Shown: in pieces, positions 37,054 to 46,006 of the stretch
How the letters are laid out: the number at the start of each line of letters is the position of its first letter
Numbering within the stretch: position 1 is the first letter of the stretch
Assembly (NCBI RefSeq): GCF_014653435.1
Contig: NZ_BNAO01000008.1
Span: forward strand, 62,540 to 126,539
Source: Alishewanella longhuensis
GTDB taxonomy: Bacteria; Pseudomonadota; Gammaproteobacteria; Enterobacterales; Alteromonadaceae
DNA: 64,000 nt
Direction: 5' to 3'
Translations under genes and position numbers: made by a program
Notes under the pieces: generated by a model
What the model was told of the DNA's origin: nothing
Databases searched by the model: none
The model's input: the letters and a program-made list of their open reading frames with translations, nothing else

Positions 37054-37740
37054 ATGATTAATAAAACCTTTTTAGATAAATTATTAAAATCTGGCGCAGC
37101 GGTTACGGCTCAAACAACAGGCAACGATCTTAGCAGTGGTTTGGCTGGGATGTTAAAAGGTAAGGGCGGCGCGGCGCTGGCAGGTGGTGCTCTGGGCTTA
37201 CTGCTAGGCAGTAAAAAAGGGCGCAAGATAGGCGGTAAAGTGTTGACCTATGGTGGTATGGCCGCGTTGGGGGTTTTAGCTTACAAAGCTTTTGATAACT
37301 GGCAGCAAAACAACCAAAGTAGTGCGCAGACTAACACGGACAGGTTAACACAGGCACCTGATGCGGTGTTGCCAGAACAGCAGTGTAAGGCTATTTTGGT
37401 TGCAGTTATTGCTGCCGCAAAAGCGGATGGGCATATTGATAACCGGGAACGTGAAATTATTGATGCAGAGATCGCAAAACTGACTACAGAGCCACAAATT
37501 ATCCAGTTTGTTGACGCAGAACTTAAAAAGCCTTTGGACCCTACCGCTGTTGCCCGTCTTGCTAAAGATCAAGAAACCGCCGCACAAATGTATCTTGCCA
37601 GTTTGTTAGTCATTGATGAAGAGAGTTTTATGGAGCGAAGCTACCTTAGCGAGCTGGCGAAGCAGCTGCAGCTGCCAGACAGCCTGCAATTGGCACTTCG
37701 CCAGCAGGTAAAAGAAGCCGAGTTGCTCGCTCAGGCCTAA
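37054..37740 (+). CDS. DUF533 (TerB-like, YebE-type) protein
   Basis: The 228-residue protein has a Gly/Ala-rich N-terminal half (about 25-80, with GGAALAGGALGLLLGSKKGRKIGG), possibly membrane associated. A helical TerB-like domain follows (about 110-225), with AAAKADGHIDNREREII typical of the tellurite-resistance fold. E. coli YebE is the best-known relative, and its function is not established. AT-rich DNA precedes it, and it converges on yghU with a shared terminator. Confidence 0.88.
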   Translation: MINKTFLDKLLKSGAAVTAQTTGNDLSSGLAGMLKGKGGAALAGGALGLLLGSKKGRKIGGKVLTYGGMAALGVLAYKAFDNWQQNNQSSAQTNTDRLTQAPDAVLPEQQCKAILVAVIAAAKADGHIDNREREIIDAEIAKLTTEPQIIQFVDAELKKPLDPTAVARLAKDQETAAQMYLASLLVIDEESFMERSYLSELAKQLQLPDSLQLALRQQVKEAELLAQA

Positions 37741-37748
37741 TGATTAAT

Positions 37749-37770
37749 ACAGGCGCCTAAATGCGCCTGT
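37749..37770. terminator. Hairpin between the DUF533 gene and yghU
   Basis: An 8-bp stem (ACAGGCGC/GCGCCTGT) with a 6-nt loop lies between convergent stops. T tracts are poor on both sides. Confidence 0.65.
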
Positions 37771-37773
37771 TGC

Positions 37774-38622
37774 TTACAAGCCGAGGGCAACAAAATCAGC
37801 CGCACTGTGGCGTTCAGGAAGATGCGGCTCTGCACCAAAATTACGATTTACCGCATAGCCGCGTTTTACCGCGGGTCTGCTATCAATTAATTTTGCCCAG
37901 CGCAGTACATGGGGATAGTCGTTAACCGATAAAAACTCTGCCGCGTCATAAAGTCGACCTAGCACTAAACCACCATACCAGGGCCAAATTGCCATATCGG
38001 CAATGGTATAGTCATCGCCGCAAATGTAAGTATTCTTTGCTAATTGTTGATTTAATACATCTAATTGCCGTTTTGCCTCCATAGCATAGCGATCTATCGC
38101 ATAGGCGATTTTCTCTGGAGCATACGCATAAAAATGGCCAAAACCGCCGCCTAAAAAGGGGGCACTGCCCATTTGCCAAAACAGCCAGTTCAGCATTTCG
38201 GTGCGCTTAGCTGGCTCCCTGGGTATAAAAACGCCAAACTTTTCTGCGAGGTACAATAAAATACTGGCAGATTCAAAGACCCGTGTTGCCGGTACCGTGC
38301 TGTTATCAACCAAGGCAGGGATTTTTGAATTAGGATTTATAGCAACAAAACCTGAACTAAACTGTTGTCCTTCACGGATATTGATAAGCCAAGCGTCGTA
38401 TTCCGCTGCGCTAATGCCTGCGGCCACCAGCTCTTCCAACAAAATAGTGACTTTAACGCCATTTGGCGTAGCTAAAGAGTACAGCTGCAGCGGCTGGTTA
38501 CCCGCGGGTAAGGCTTTTTCATGGGTGGCACCTGCCACAGGTCTGTTAATATTGGCAAAGGCACCGCCATTTTGCTGCTGCCATTGCCAAATTTTAGGTG
38601 GGGTATAAGTCGATGAGTTCAT
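37774..38622 (-). CDS. yghU: Glutathione S-transferase-like disulfide-bond oxidoreductase YghU
   Basis: YghU is a GST-family protein with disulfide reductase activity towards glutathione adducts. The 282-residue protein has an N-terminal thioredoxin-like domain (about 40-125, with YSLATPNGVKVTILLEEL, and INPNSKIPALVDNS for the cis-proline site) and a helical GST C-terminal domain (about 135-260). The Met at 38622 (MNSSTYTPPK) was chosen with AGAGG upstream. A longer in-frame start at 38670 looks unlikely. The 286 bp between it and nhaP2 holds no other gene. A CGCCAA/TTGGCG hairpin (38835-38853) lies in the nhaP2 leader. Confidence 0.9.
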   Translation of the reverse strand: MNSSTYTPPKIWQWQQQNGGAFANINRPVAGATHEKALPAGNQPLQLYSLATPNGVKVTILLEELVAAGISAAEYDAWLINIREGQQFSSGFVAINPNSKIPALVDNSTVPATRVFESASILLYLAEKFGVFIPREPAKRTEMLNWLFWQMGSAPFLGGGFGHFYAYAPEKIAYAIDRYAMEAKRQLDVLNQQLAKNTYICGDDYTIADMAIWPWYGGLVLGRLYDAAEFLSVNDYPHVLRWAKLIDSRPAVKRGYAVNRNFGAEPHLPERHSAADFVALGL

Positions 38623-38908
38623 AAATATAAAACCTCTATAATGAGCGATATTTACAGGTAGTAAAGCCACCGGGTTACATTTAGATGGTGTAGTTTACTT
38701 TTTAAACTTAGCTATACTAATCAATATTTTGTGCTTAGAGATCTGCTAAAATACATTGGTTCAGTGAAATGTCATGTTTACCTGTTATTATTTGCTAATA
38801 ATTAACGATGGACTTAGCGGTGAAAAAACTCTGTCGCCAAAATGGTATTGGCGTCGGTTTTATGTTGTTTAACTTTTAATTTTAAGCCCAAGAGAAGATC
38901 CCCACATT

Positions 38909-40627
38909 ATGTTTGTAGTAGATAAACTGATCTTACTGGCTGCAGTACTGATATTACTTGGCATTTTCTCCAGTAAAATTTCTGCCCGGTTAGGGTTGCC
39001 TATGCTAGTGCTGTTCTTATTAGTTGGGATGCTAGCAGGAGAAGACGGTATTGGCCGTATTGGCTTTGATAGCCCTCAGGCGGCGCATGCTCTGGGTACC
39101 TTGGCGTTGGCATTGATTCTATTTGATGGCGGCTTACAAACGCCGTTAAGTTCAATCAAGCAAGTATGGAAGCCGGCGTCGATGCTCGCCACCTTAGGGG
39201 TATTTGTTACTGCGGTAATTACTGGTGCAGCGGCAAGCTATATTTTGGATATCAGCCTAATTACCGGCATGCTCTTGGGGGCAATAGTAGGCTCTACCGA
39301 TGCCGCGGCGGTATTTTCACTGCTGCGAAATGCCGGTATTCATCTTAACCCACGTTTGAAGTCTACCTTAGAAATAGAAAGTGCCTCGAACGATCCTATG
39401 GCGATATTCCTTACAGTCGGTTTATTAGAAATACTGGTCAACGATATGCAGCCAGGCCTACCATTATTACAATTATTCGTGATGCAAATGGGCTTAGGAG
39501 CCATAATTGGTTTAATCGTCGGTTATGCCGTCATCAAATTGATTAATCGCATCCATTTGCAAGCCAGTGGTTTATATCCTGTGCTGGTTACTGCATCGGG
39601 TTTGTTAGCCTTTGGACTTGCAGCAAACATCGGCGGCAGTGGCTTTTTAGCTATTTTTATTTGCGGCGTGATGATTGGTAATAGCCAATTTGCCTTTCAG
39701 CGTACTACCTTTTTATTTCACGATGGCTTAGCCTGGCTCAGTCAAATTACCATGTTTGTGGTGCTGGGCTTATTAATTACTCCTAGCTCACTGCTGGATG
39801 TTTGGTGGCAGGGTATTTTAATTGCTGGCGTGCTAGTTTTTATCGCCAGACCCCTGGCAGTTTTTCCGTTGATGAAACTCTTTGGTTTTAATCTAAGAGA
39901 GACGACCTTGGTATCCTGGGTGGGGTTAAGAGGCTCGGTGCCCATTATACTGGCCATTTTCCCGTTAATGTTTGGTTTACCTAATGCTCAGCTGATATTT
40001 AATGTTGTATTCTTTGTCGTGCTGATCTCAGCGACTTTGCAAGGGTCTACCTTACCCTGGATAGCCCGGCGTTTAAACCTGATTGAGAAACCCCAGGCAC
40101 AAGCACCCGCCACGCTGGAAATTACGTCGCTTGGTGATGTTGATGCCGCTATTGTTGAATATACCTTGTCTGATAACTCCAGAGCGGCATATCGACGTTT
40201 GTCACGAATGGCGTTGCCAGAAGGCGTGGTCGTAGCGATGATTACCCGCGGTGAGAAAGTCATAGCCCCGCGCGGCTCAACCATTCTACAACCTGAAGAT
40301 CACTTGTTTATTGTGCTAAAAGACGATTATAAAGATTTTGTTGAGCAAGCTTTCGCCGATAAAGGCTTTGCCGGCAGCAGACCAGCAGGGCCACTACGGA
40401 TGAAAGGCGCGACTATGCTCAGCGATATCGATTGGTGTTATGGTTACGGCGCTAAGTTAAATCAGGGTAGAGAAGATATCAGCCTTGAAGGACTCTGTGT
40501 AAGGATGTTAGGTAATAACCTGGCAGAGCAAGCTGAGTTTAAGTATGCCGACAGGCACTTTAAAATCGTTGAAATGGTGGGTGATAGGGTGGTGACCCTA
40601 AGCATTCAACCAGCAGAGCCAGTTTAA
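38909..40627 (+). CDS. nhaP2: K+/H+ antiporter NhaP2 (CvrA-like)
   Basis: This CPA1-family antiporter exchanges monovalent cations (K+ in the NhaP2 subfamily) for protons. The 572-residue protein has about 12-13 membrane helices in its first 390 residues, with NDPMAIFLTVG and GSTDAAAVFSLLRNAG around the ion site. A cytoplasmic TrkA_C-like domain follows (about 405-485), then a further C-terminal region. AAGAGAAGAT precedes the ATG. A bidirectional terminator separates it from the convergent CNNM gene. It probably limits cytoplasmic potassium or alkalinity. Confidence 0.93.
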   Translation: MFVVDKLILLAAVLILLGIFSSKISARLGLPMLVLFLLVGMLAGEDGIGRIGFDSPQAAHALGTLALALILFDGGLQTPLSSIKQVWKPASMLATLGVFVTAVITGAAASYILDISLITGMLLGAIVGSTDAAAVFSLLRNAGIHLNPRLKSTLEIESASNDPMAIFLTVGLLEILVNDMQPGLPLLQLFVMQMGLGAIIGLIVGYAVIKLINRIHLQASGLYPVLVTASGLLAFGLAANIGGSGFLAIFICGVMIGNSQFAFQRTTFLFHDGLAWLSQITMFVVLGLLITPSSLLDVWWQGILIAGVLVFIARPLAVFPLMKLFGFNLRETTLVSWVGLRGSVPIILAIFPLMFGLPNAQLIFNVVFFVVLISATLQGSTLPWIARRLNLIEKPQAQAPATLEITSLGDVDAAIVEYTLSDNSRAAYRRLSRMALPEGVVVAMITRGEKVIAPRGSTILQPEDHLFIVLKDDYKDFVEQAFADKGFAGSRPAGPLRMKGATMLSDIDWCYGYGAKLNQGREDISLEGLCVRMLGNNLAEQAEFKYADRHFKIVEMVGDRVVTLSIQPAEPV

Positions 40628-40645
40628 CATCAATATCCCGGCTTA

Positions 40646-40674
40646 AGATAAAGCCCCATTACGGGGCTTTATCT
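40646..40674. terminator. Bidirectional terminator, nhaP2 and CNNM genes
   Basis: A 12-bp perfect stem (AGATAAAGCCCC/GGGGCTTTATCT) with a 5-nt loop lies between convergent genes. Confidence 0.92.
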
Positions 40675-40676
40675 AT

Positions 40677-41699
40677 TTACTCTTCGCTAAGCTGTTTTTG
40701 TTTGTGTTCCCAGCGCCGCTTGGCAAAACGGCGCATATTAGGAATATCATCGGTTTCATCCATTATCGGCTGACCTATAATGGCTTCAATCACATCTTCC
40801 ATCGTGACTAAACCAAGCCAACTGCCATACTCATCATAAATCAGGCACATGTGTTGTTGCTCTCGCATCAGCTGTGACATTAGCTGCTCAACACTCATTT
40901 TATCCGAGATGATTTTAACGGGCTTCATAATATCAGCAGCCACGGAGTTATCGGCAATATCTAACATATCATAACGAAAAACGATACCCAGCGGTGCTTC
41001 ATCCTGATCAATCACGGGGTAGCGGGAATATTGGTCTTTTTTAACACGCTCAACTAAATCGACTAGTTTTTCATCCGGCCTGGCAGTTTCACAAACCGTT
41101 CGCGGTGTCATAATGTCGCGTACTTTAACATCGTGTAAGTCAAGAATATTGGCAATAACACGTTGCTCATCTTCGTCTAACTTATTTAATTCACGGCCTA
41201 AAATGGTTAGAGCTTTAATTTCCTGCCGCAAATCGTGCTCATGCTGCCCACCGCCAAAAAGCTTCATCACTTGATCTGATAACCAAATAAAGGGCTTAAG
41301 AATAAAAATCATACCATTTAGTAAAGCGGGTAAAACGGGGGCTAGCTTTGGCCAATATCTGGCGCCAATCGTTTTGGGTAAGATCTCTGACAGCACAAGG
41401 ATAAGTAATGTCATCACCGCAGAAGCAATACCAAGATAACCATCACCAAACACAACAGTAACCTGCGCACCAACACCGGTAGCACCAACAGTGTGAGCAA
41501 CAGTGTTTAACGTAAGAATAGCGGCTAAAGGCTGATCAATTTTATCTTTCAGTACTTTAAGTTTTTCATAAAGCTTAGGTCTGGAAAGTTTCTGTTGGGC
41601 AATGTAACTGGGGGTTATGGATAAGAGAGCAGCTTCCAGTATCGAGCAAATAAACGACACTGAAATAGATAGCACCACAAAGGTGATTAAAAGACTCAT
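40677..41699 (-). CDS. CNNM/CorC-type protein with DUF21 and CBS domains
   Basis: The 340-residue inner membrane protein has a DUF21/CNNM domain (about 1-170, four hydrophobic segments with SCILEAALLSITPSY early) and two CBS motifs (about 190-310, with DIMTPRTVCETARPDE and LGIVFRYDMLD). The C-terminal HlyC/CorC transporter-associated domain seems absent. CNNM proteins are linked to Mg2+/Co2+ efflux, but no ligand is certain here. It is a stand-alone gene. Confidence 0.88.
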   Translation of the reverse strand: MSLLITFVVLSISVSFICSILEAALLSITPSYIAQQKLSRPKLYEKLKVLKDKIDQPLAAILTLNTVAHTVGATGVGAQVTVVFGDGYLGIASAVMTLLILVLSEILPKTIGARYWPKLAPVLPALLNGMIFILKPFIWLSDQVMKLFGGGQHEHDLRQEIKALTILGRELNKLDEDEQRVIANILDLHDVKVRDIMTPRTVCETARPDEKLVDLVERVKKDQYSRYPVIDQDEAPLGIVFRYDMLDIADNSVAADIMKPVKIISDKMSVEQLMSQLMREQQHMCLIYDEYGSWLGLVTMEDVIEAIIGQPIMDETDDIPNMRRFAKRRWEHKQKQLSEE

Positions 41700-41886
41700 A
41701 CAAGTTGATTACAACACTCCGTATTACCAAGGGATTATCAGTATAAACGAAAGTGTTGCTGATAATCGAGAGGTGAAATCTAAAAAATGTTAACCCCCTC
41801 TAAATAATCCAAATTAATCGGTTACTAACGCGTAATTTTATTCTAAGATGGCTTTCGTCTTAGTACTAGTAAACAGGGAGTGATAC

Positions 41887-42978
41887 TTGAACATGCAGAA
41901 TAAATTTGATGTCGAATCGCGCCACTATATTCTTATAGCCGCGCTACTGCTCGCACTCTATGCCAGTTACCTATTAATTGCGCCTTACGTTGGTGCGCTA
42001 GTACTTGCTTTCGTGTTATCTTTGCTGTGTTTTCCTGTGCATCAATGGATAGAAAAAAAGCTACCTGGAAAACCTAACCTGGCTGCAAGCCTATCGTGCG
42101 TTTTGTTGGTGATCGTGATATTGGTGCCGGCATCTTTAGTCTTTATGGCAATTTTACAACAAGGCCTAACCTTTACCCGGCAAAGCTATACCTGGTTAAA
42201 CAGCGGTGGTGCAGAGCAGTTATTGCAGCATCCTTATTTACAGCAATTGCAGCTAGTATTGGCTGAATATATTCCTGCGGATTTCCTTACTGCGCAATCT
42301 CTAATAGAAAAAATGACGGAGTTCGCCTCCAGCTTTAGTAAAGAACTGCTAGATTTGAGCACCAAACTGGTTGGAGATATTACGGGTTTTGTCTTTGGTT
42401 TTATTTTGATGTTATTTATCCTGTTTTTCCTGCTACGCGATCACGACAAGATTGTTGATACGCTGTATTGGGTAATACCCTTATCCCGTTCTCAAGAAGA
42501 TGCGTTGTTAAACGAAGCCAGACAAGTGGCACGTTCTGCGGTTTTAGGATCTGTCTTAACGGCGATCGCTCAGGGTTTTGCTGGTGGTATTGCTATGGCG
42601 CTGGCTGGTTTTCCTGGTTTGTTCTGGGGCACCATGATGGCGTTTGCTTCCTTTATACCAGCGGTAGGGACCGCGCTTATTTGGTTACCGGCCAGCTTAT
42701 ATTTATTACTCACTGGCGATTGGGGCTGGGGGATCTTTTTGGCGGTCTGGGGCATCGTTGTAGTAGGGTCTATCGATAATATTTTAAGACCTATCTTAAT
42801 GCAGGGTAGCTCGCAAATGAGCACCTTACTTATTTTCTTATCGCTCCTAGGCGGATTACAGCTGTTTGGTTTGATAGGCTTAATTTATGGCCCCATTATT
42901 TTTGCGTTAACCATGGTATTGTTAAGGCTTTATACCATTGAGTTTAAAGATTTTTTAGAGAAGCAGGATAATAGCTAA
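41887..42978 (+). CDS. AI-2E family transporter
   Basis: The 363-residue protein has about seven to eight membrane helices with a central hydrophilic region, as in the AI-2E transporter (TqsA/PerM) superfamily. Typical blocks are ALVLAFVLSLLCFPVHQW and a C-terminal LGGLQLFGLIGLIYGPIIFAL. Substrates vary (AI-2, Na+ or other solutes) and none can be assigned. GGGAG lies 6 nt before TTG 41887 and 12 nt before ATG 41893, so the start may be either. It is followed 8 bp later by the COG3146 gene. Confidence 0.88.
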   Translation: MNMQNKFDVESRHYILIAALLLALYASYLLIAPYVGALVLAFVLSLLCFPVHQWIEKKLPGKPNLAASLSCVLLVIVILVPASLVFMAILQQGLTFTRQSYTWLNSGGAEQLLQHPYLQQLQLVLAEYIPADFLTAQSLIEKMTEFASSFSKELLDLSTKLVGDITGFVFGFILMLFILFFLLRDHDKIVDTLYWVIPLSRSQEDALLNEARQVARSAVLGSVLTAIAQGFAGGIAMALAGFPGLFWGTMMAFASFIPAVGTALIWLPASLYLLLTGDWGWGIFLAVWGIVVVGSIDNILRPILMQGSSQMSTLLIFLSLLGGLQLFGLIGLIYGPIIFALTMVLLRLYTIEFKDFLEKQDNS

Positions 42979-42986
42979 GCCTTGGT

Positions 42987-44141
42987 ATGAGCATTAACCT
43001 GCGTTTTTTATCAAGCTTAGCCGAAGTTACGGCTAAGCAGTGGGATCCATTGTTTCCACAAGACTTTCCCTTTACGCGTTATGCTTTTTTAAAGGCGCTA
43101 GAGCAGGGCGCTAGTGTCGATGGTAACAGTGGTTGGCGCAGCCAGCATCTTACTGTTTGGCAAGATGAACACTTAATTGCTGCTGTACCAGGCTATTTAA
43201 AAACGCACTCTTATGGCGAATACCTGTTCGATTGGCAAATAGCACAAGCCTACGAGCAATATCGCCTGCCGTTTTATCCTAAATGGGTAGCGGCTATTCC
43301 GTTTACGCCGGTGGCGGGGCCACGTTTAGGTCTGCTTGATCACGCATTATTACCTGAGATCTTACCGCTTTTAAGCCAGTACTTACTAAACGCTATTGCG
43401 GCTAAACAGTTAACGAGTGTGCAGTGGCTTTATCCCGATCCTGTCTTATGTCAGTCACTGATGGCGCAGGGTTTTTGGCTACGCCATGATGTGCAATTTT
43501 TATGGCAGAACAAAGGCTATCTGCAATTTACAGACTTTCTTGCCAGCTTAACGTCTCGAAAGCGCAAACAACTACAAAAAGAGCGCGCTAGCTGTCAGCA
43601 CTTAATTCTGAAAACGCTTACAGGTGATGAGCTTGGTGCTGCACACTGGCAACAGTTGATACGCTGTTATCAAGCCACTTATCTTAAACGCTCTGGTCAC
43701 ACTGGTTACATCAGTGAGGCCAGTTTTAGCCTAATAGCGCAAAGTATGGCAGAGCAGATAGTGGTATTTGCAGCGTTTTCGCCTGAGCAACCCGACCATA
43801 TTATTGCGGCCTCGTTATGTTTTAAGAGTAACGATACACTTTATGGGCGTTACTGGGGAGCCCTGGCAGAGAACGACTTACTGCATTTTGAACTCTGCTA
43901 TTACCAGGGAATTGCGTTTTGTATTAAACATGGCCTGCAATACTTTGATGCCGGTGCCCAGGGCGAACATAAGTTAAAGCGGGGTTTTGAACCAGTAAAA
44001 CGTTTTGGCGCTTATGCTTTTGACAATACGCCATTATCGGCAGCAATTAACAACTATTTTATGCAAGAGTCGCAGCAACTTGCCGCTTATGTCGCTGCTG
44101 CCAAGCAAGCTTTGCCTTATAAAGCGACCGAACAATGCTGA
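42987..44141 (+). CDS. COG3146/DUF482 peptidoglycan-type acetyltransferase-like protein
   Basis: The 384-residue protein belongs to the GNAT-related COG3146 (DUF482) family, with N-terminal LRFLSSLAEVTAKQWDPLF and conserved AIPFTPVAGPRLG (about 103-115). A further block near 300-330 (YYQGIAFCIKHGLQYFDAGAQGEHKLKRG) is typical. These relatives of FemAB are annotated as possible cell-wall amidating enzymes, which is not proven. It begins 8 bp after the AI-2E transporter, suggesting cotranscription, and its end abuts the stop of the DUF938 gene. Confidence 0.86.
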   Translation: MSINLRFLSSLAEVTAKQWDPLFPQDFPFTRYAFLKALEQGASVDGNSGWRSQHLTVWQDEHLIAAVPGYLKTHSYGEYLFDWQIAQAYEQYRLPFYPKWVAAIPFTPVAGPRLGLLDHALLPEILPLLSQYLLNAIAAKQLTSVQWLYPDPVLCQSLMAQGFWLRHDVQFLWQNKGYLQFTDFLASLTSRKRKQLQKERASCQHLILKTLTGDELGAAHWQQLIRCYQATYLKRSGHTGYISEASFSLIAQSMAEQIVVFAAFSPEQPDHIIAASLCFKSNDTLYGRYWGALAENDLLHFELCYYQGIAFCIKHGLQYFDAGAQGEHKLKRGFEPVKRFGAYAFDNTPLSAAINNYFMQESQQLAAYVAAAKQALPYKATEQC

Positions 44142-44738
44142 TTATCGTCGAAGCAATAATAAACGGTTATTAGCCGGCATAGCGTGATCTTGCTGTAAAC
44201 TAAAACCTTGTGCTTCGGCTAATACTAGTATTTGTTCAACATCACGAATTCCCATAGCAGGATCACGGCTTTTAAGGCTTTGATCAAAAGCCTGATTACT
44301 CGCACTGGTAAAAGTGCCGTTGTAGTTGAAAGGCCCGTAAATACAAAGTGTTGCGTTTTCACTCAGTAGCCGATTTAGCCTTTTAAACATGCTTTCAACC
44401 ATTGACAAACTCATAATATGCAGTGTATTGGCGGTAAAAAGGCCATCAAAGTTGCCAGGCGGTAACTGTTGCTGGGTAACATCTAAGCAGAGTGCCTGAG
44501 GCAAATTACGAAGAGCGGCTCTGCGTAATCGCTCATTGAGATCTGGCAAGTAATGTTGCTGATCACTGGCTTGCCAGCGCAGATGTGTTAATTGGCTAGC
44601 AAAGTGCACCGCATGCTGACCAGTACCGCTGCCAATTTCCAATACAGTGGTTGTTTGGTAAAAAGCTTGTTTAAGTACGGCAAGAATCGGTTCTTTATTA
44701 TTTTCACAAGCCTGAGAGAAGGGCAAATCAGAGTCCAT
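44142..44738 (-). CDS. DUF938 SAM-dependent methyltransferase-like protein
   Basis: The 198-residue protein has a Rossmann methyltransferase fold with SAM motif I (TVLEIGSGTGQHAVHFAS, about 33-50) and FDGLFTANTLHIMS (about 97-110). The DUF938 family's reaction is unknown. A well-formed promoter (-35 TTGTAA 44815-44820, -10 TATTAT 44792-44797) lies upstream, and a 19-bp near-palindrome overlaps its -35 and spacer, so it may be repressible. It abuts the end of the convergent COG3146 gene. Confidence 0.87.
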   Translation of the reverse strand: MDSDLPFSQACENNKEPILAVLKQAFYQTTTVLEIGSGTGQHAVHFASQLTHLRWQASDQQHYLPDLNERLRRAALRNLPQALCLDVTQQQLPPGNFDGLFTANTLHIMSLSMVESMFKRLNRLLSENATLCIYGPFNYNGTFTSASNQAFDQSLKSRDPAMGIRDVEQILVLAEAQGFSLQQDHAMPANNRLLLLRR

Positions 44739-44791
44739 TGGAAAACCTTATATAAGCAGCATGTGCTAAGCCGAATAGTGTGATACAGATA

Positions 44792-44820
44792 ATAATATAG
44801 TGATGATAGTATCATTACAA
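44792..44820 (-). promoter_or_regulatory. Promoter with overlapping palindrome, DUF938 gene
   Basis: On the minus strand a -35 TTGTAA and a -10 TATTAT are spaced by 17 bp. A 9-1-9 near-palindrome GTGATGATAGTATCATTAC (44800-44818, one mismatch) overlaps the -35 and the spacer, the position expected for a repressor site. The regulator is unknown. It does not match the Fur consensus well. Confidence 0.6.
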
Positions 44821-44904
44821 TTGTCAATTTAACATAATATACATTATGAGCTATATAAGTTGCGTCATAATAGAGAGTTTTTCAAGCTTATTGACTACTC
44901 TAAA

Positions 44905-45186
44905 CTACTGTATCTTCTGCTTTTTCACCCAAACTAAGTAGCTTTGTATTTTCTCATCAGCTTGCAGCGCGTATAAAGTATTAAACCTTTTGGCCAACGT
45001 CATTTCATCATAGAAACGATGAATGGTTTTATGACATGTTACACAGAGCATCACGCCATTTTGTAATTCGGCTTTGCTGTAATGGCTCCGGAAAAAACTA
45101 CGCCTGTGCATTTTCTTAGGAATTAAATGATGAAATGTTAGCAGACAATGTCTACCGCAAAGCTCGCAAGCAACTTGTTGTTTCAT
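44905..45186 (-). CDS. Small HNH endonuclease-like protein
   Basis: The 93-residue protein has CELCG near the start, an HHLIPKK segment with the general-base HH, and CVTCHKTIHRF. Together these make a zinc ribbon and HNH fold of the Cys-rich stand-alone type. Nuclease activity is inferred from the family. The Met at 45186 (MKQQVACEL) was chosen; a GTG at 45192 would add two residues. The surrounding DNA is more AT-rich than the core genes around it, and there is no partner protein for a restriction or toxin role. Confidence 0.72.
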   Translation of the reverse strand: MKQQVACELCGRHCLLTFHHLIPKKMHRRSFFRSHYSKAELQNGVMLCVTCHKTIHRFYDEMTLAKRFNTLYALQADEKIQSYLVWVKKQKIQ

Positions 45187-45313
45187 AAACACAGTATCTC
45201 GTTCATTGCTGTGTTAAACGGCTAGCTAAGCCTTTTAGATTTGCTGGTATCCGCAAATGCAATCTATTTTGCTGTTGTGTGCGTATTATACAAAAAATCG
45301 CTTGGACCTAGCT

Positions 45314-45934
45314 ATGCGCTTTAACATGATAATTACCGCTTTTATGGCTGTCTTATTACAAACAGCCATAACTAAAGCCTCAGCAAATACCAGGGTTGAC
45401 ACTATGCTCGCCAACTTGCCTTCAACTATCAGTTTAACGTTTTACGAGCCTGAACATTTTACGCAGATCAGACTTATTCACGATACCGTTATGGGTGGTC
45501 GCTCTACCGGTAATATCGCTGTTATTGATGAGCCTCCGGGTTTATTGTTTGTTGGTAACTTATCCTTAGCTAATAACGGCGGCTTTGCCTCTGCCGAGTT
45601 TACTTTAGCGAAACCTTTAAGGGATAAGGTATTAAATAGTCTCTATTTGCATGCGTTAGCTGATGGTCGAAAGTATCAATTACGTCTAAAAACGCCATTT
45701 ATTCCAAATGGCGTTGCTTATGTTGCAGAGTTCGAAACAGATACCATGCCTCAGCATTATTATGTGCCACTGGCGGCATTTCGGGGCCAGTATCGGGGGC
45801 AAGCCATCAGAAACATGCCAAAACTTAACTTAGCCGATGTTAGTCAAATAAGTATTATGTTGGCGGATAAACAGGATGGCGCTTTTTCGATTACGTTATA
45901 CTCGATAACTTTCTCGGCAGTAAATACCATTTAA
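45314..45934 (+). CDS. Exported CIA30 family protein
   Basis: A CIA30 (complex I intermediate-associated protein 30) domain fills most of the protein, with HDTVMGGRSTGN and the LYLHALADGRKYQLRLK segment. In mitochondria CIA30 helps assemble complex I; bacterial members have no established role. A likely signal peptide (MRFNMIITAFMAVLLQTAITKA) supports the start at 45314. An in-frame ATG at 45257 would add 19 residues. It stands alone, converging with pyrF across a terminator. Confidence 0.82.
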   Translation: MRFNMIITAFMAVLLQTAITKASANTRVDTMLANLPSTISLTFYEPEHFTQIRLIHDTVMGGRSTGNIAVIDEPPGLLFVGNLSLANNGGFASAEFTLAKPLRDKVLNSLYLHALADGRKYQLRLKTPFIPNGVAYVAEFETDTMPQHYYVPLAAFRGQYRGQAIRNMPKLNLADVSQISIMLADKQDGAFSITLYSITFSAVNTI

Positions 45935-45939
45935 GTTGC

Positions 45940-45989
45940 AGGCTGAATCTCAGGTGTTAATCCCCTACTACATTCAGCCTACCTTTTTC
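45940..45989. terminator. Terminator between the CIA30 gene and pyrF
   Basis: A 9-bp stem (AGGCTGAAT/ATTCAGCCT, arms 45940-45948 and 45972-45980) with a 23-nt loop is followed by ACCTTTTTC on the plus strand. Confidence 0.65.
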
Positions 45990-46006
45990 ATCGTTACGGC
46001 AGAGGC

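Noticed and set aside
44800-44818. Fur box before the DUF938 gene
   Set aside because: The 9-1-9 symmetry resembles a Fur site but the bases match the Fur consensus poorly.
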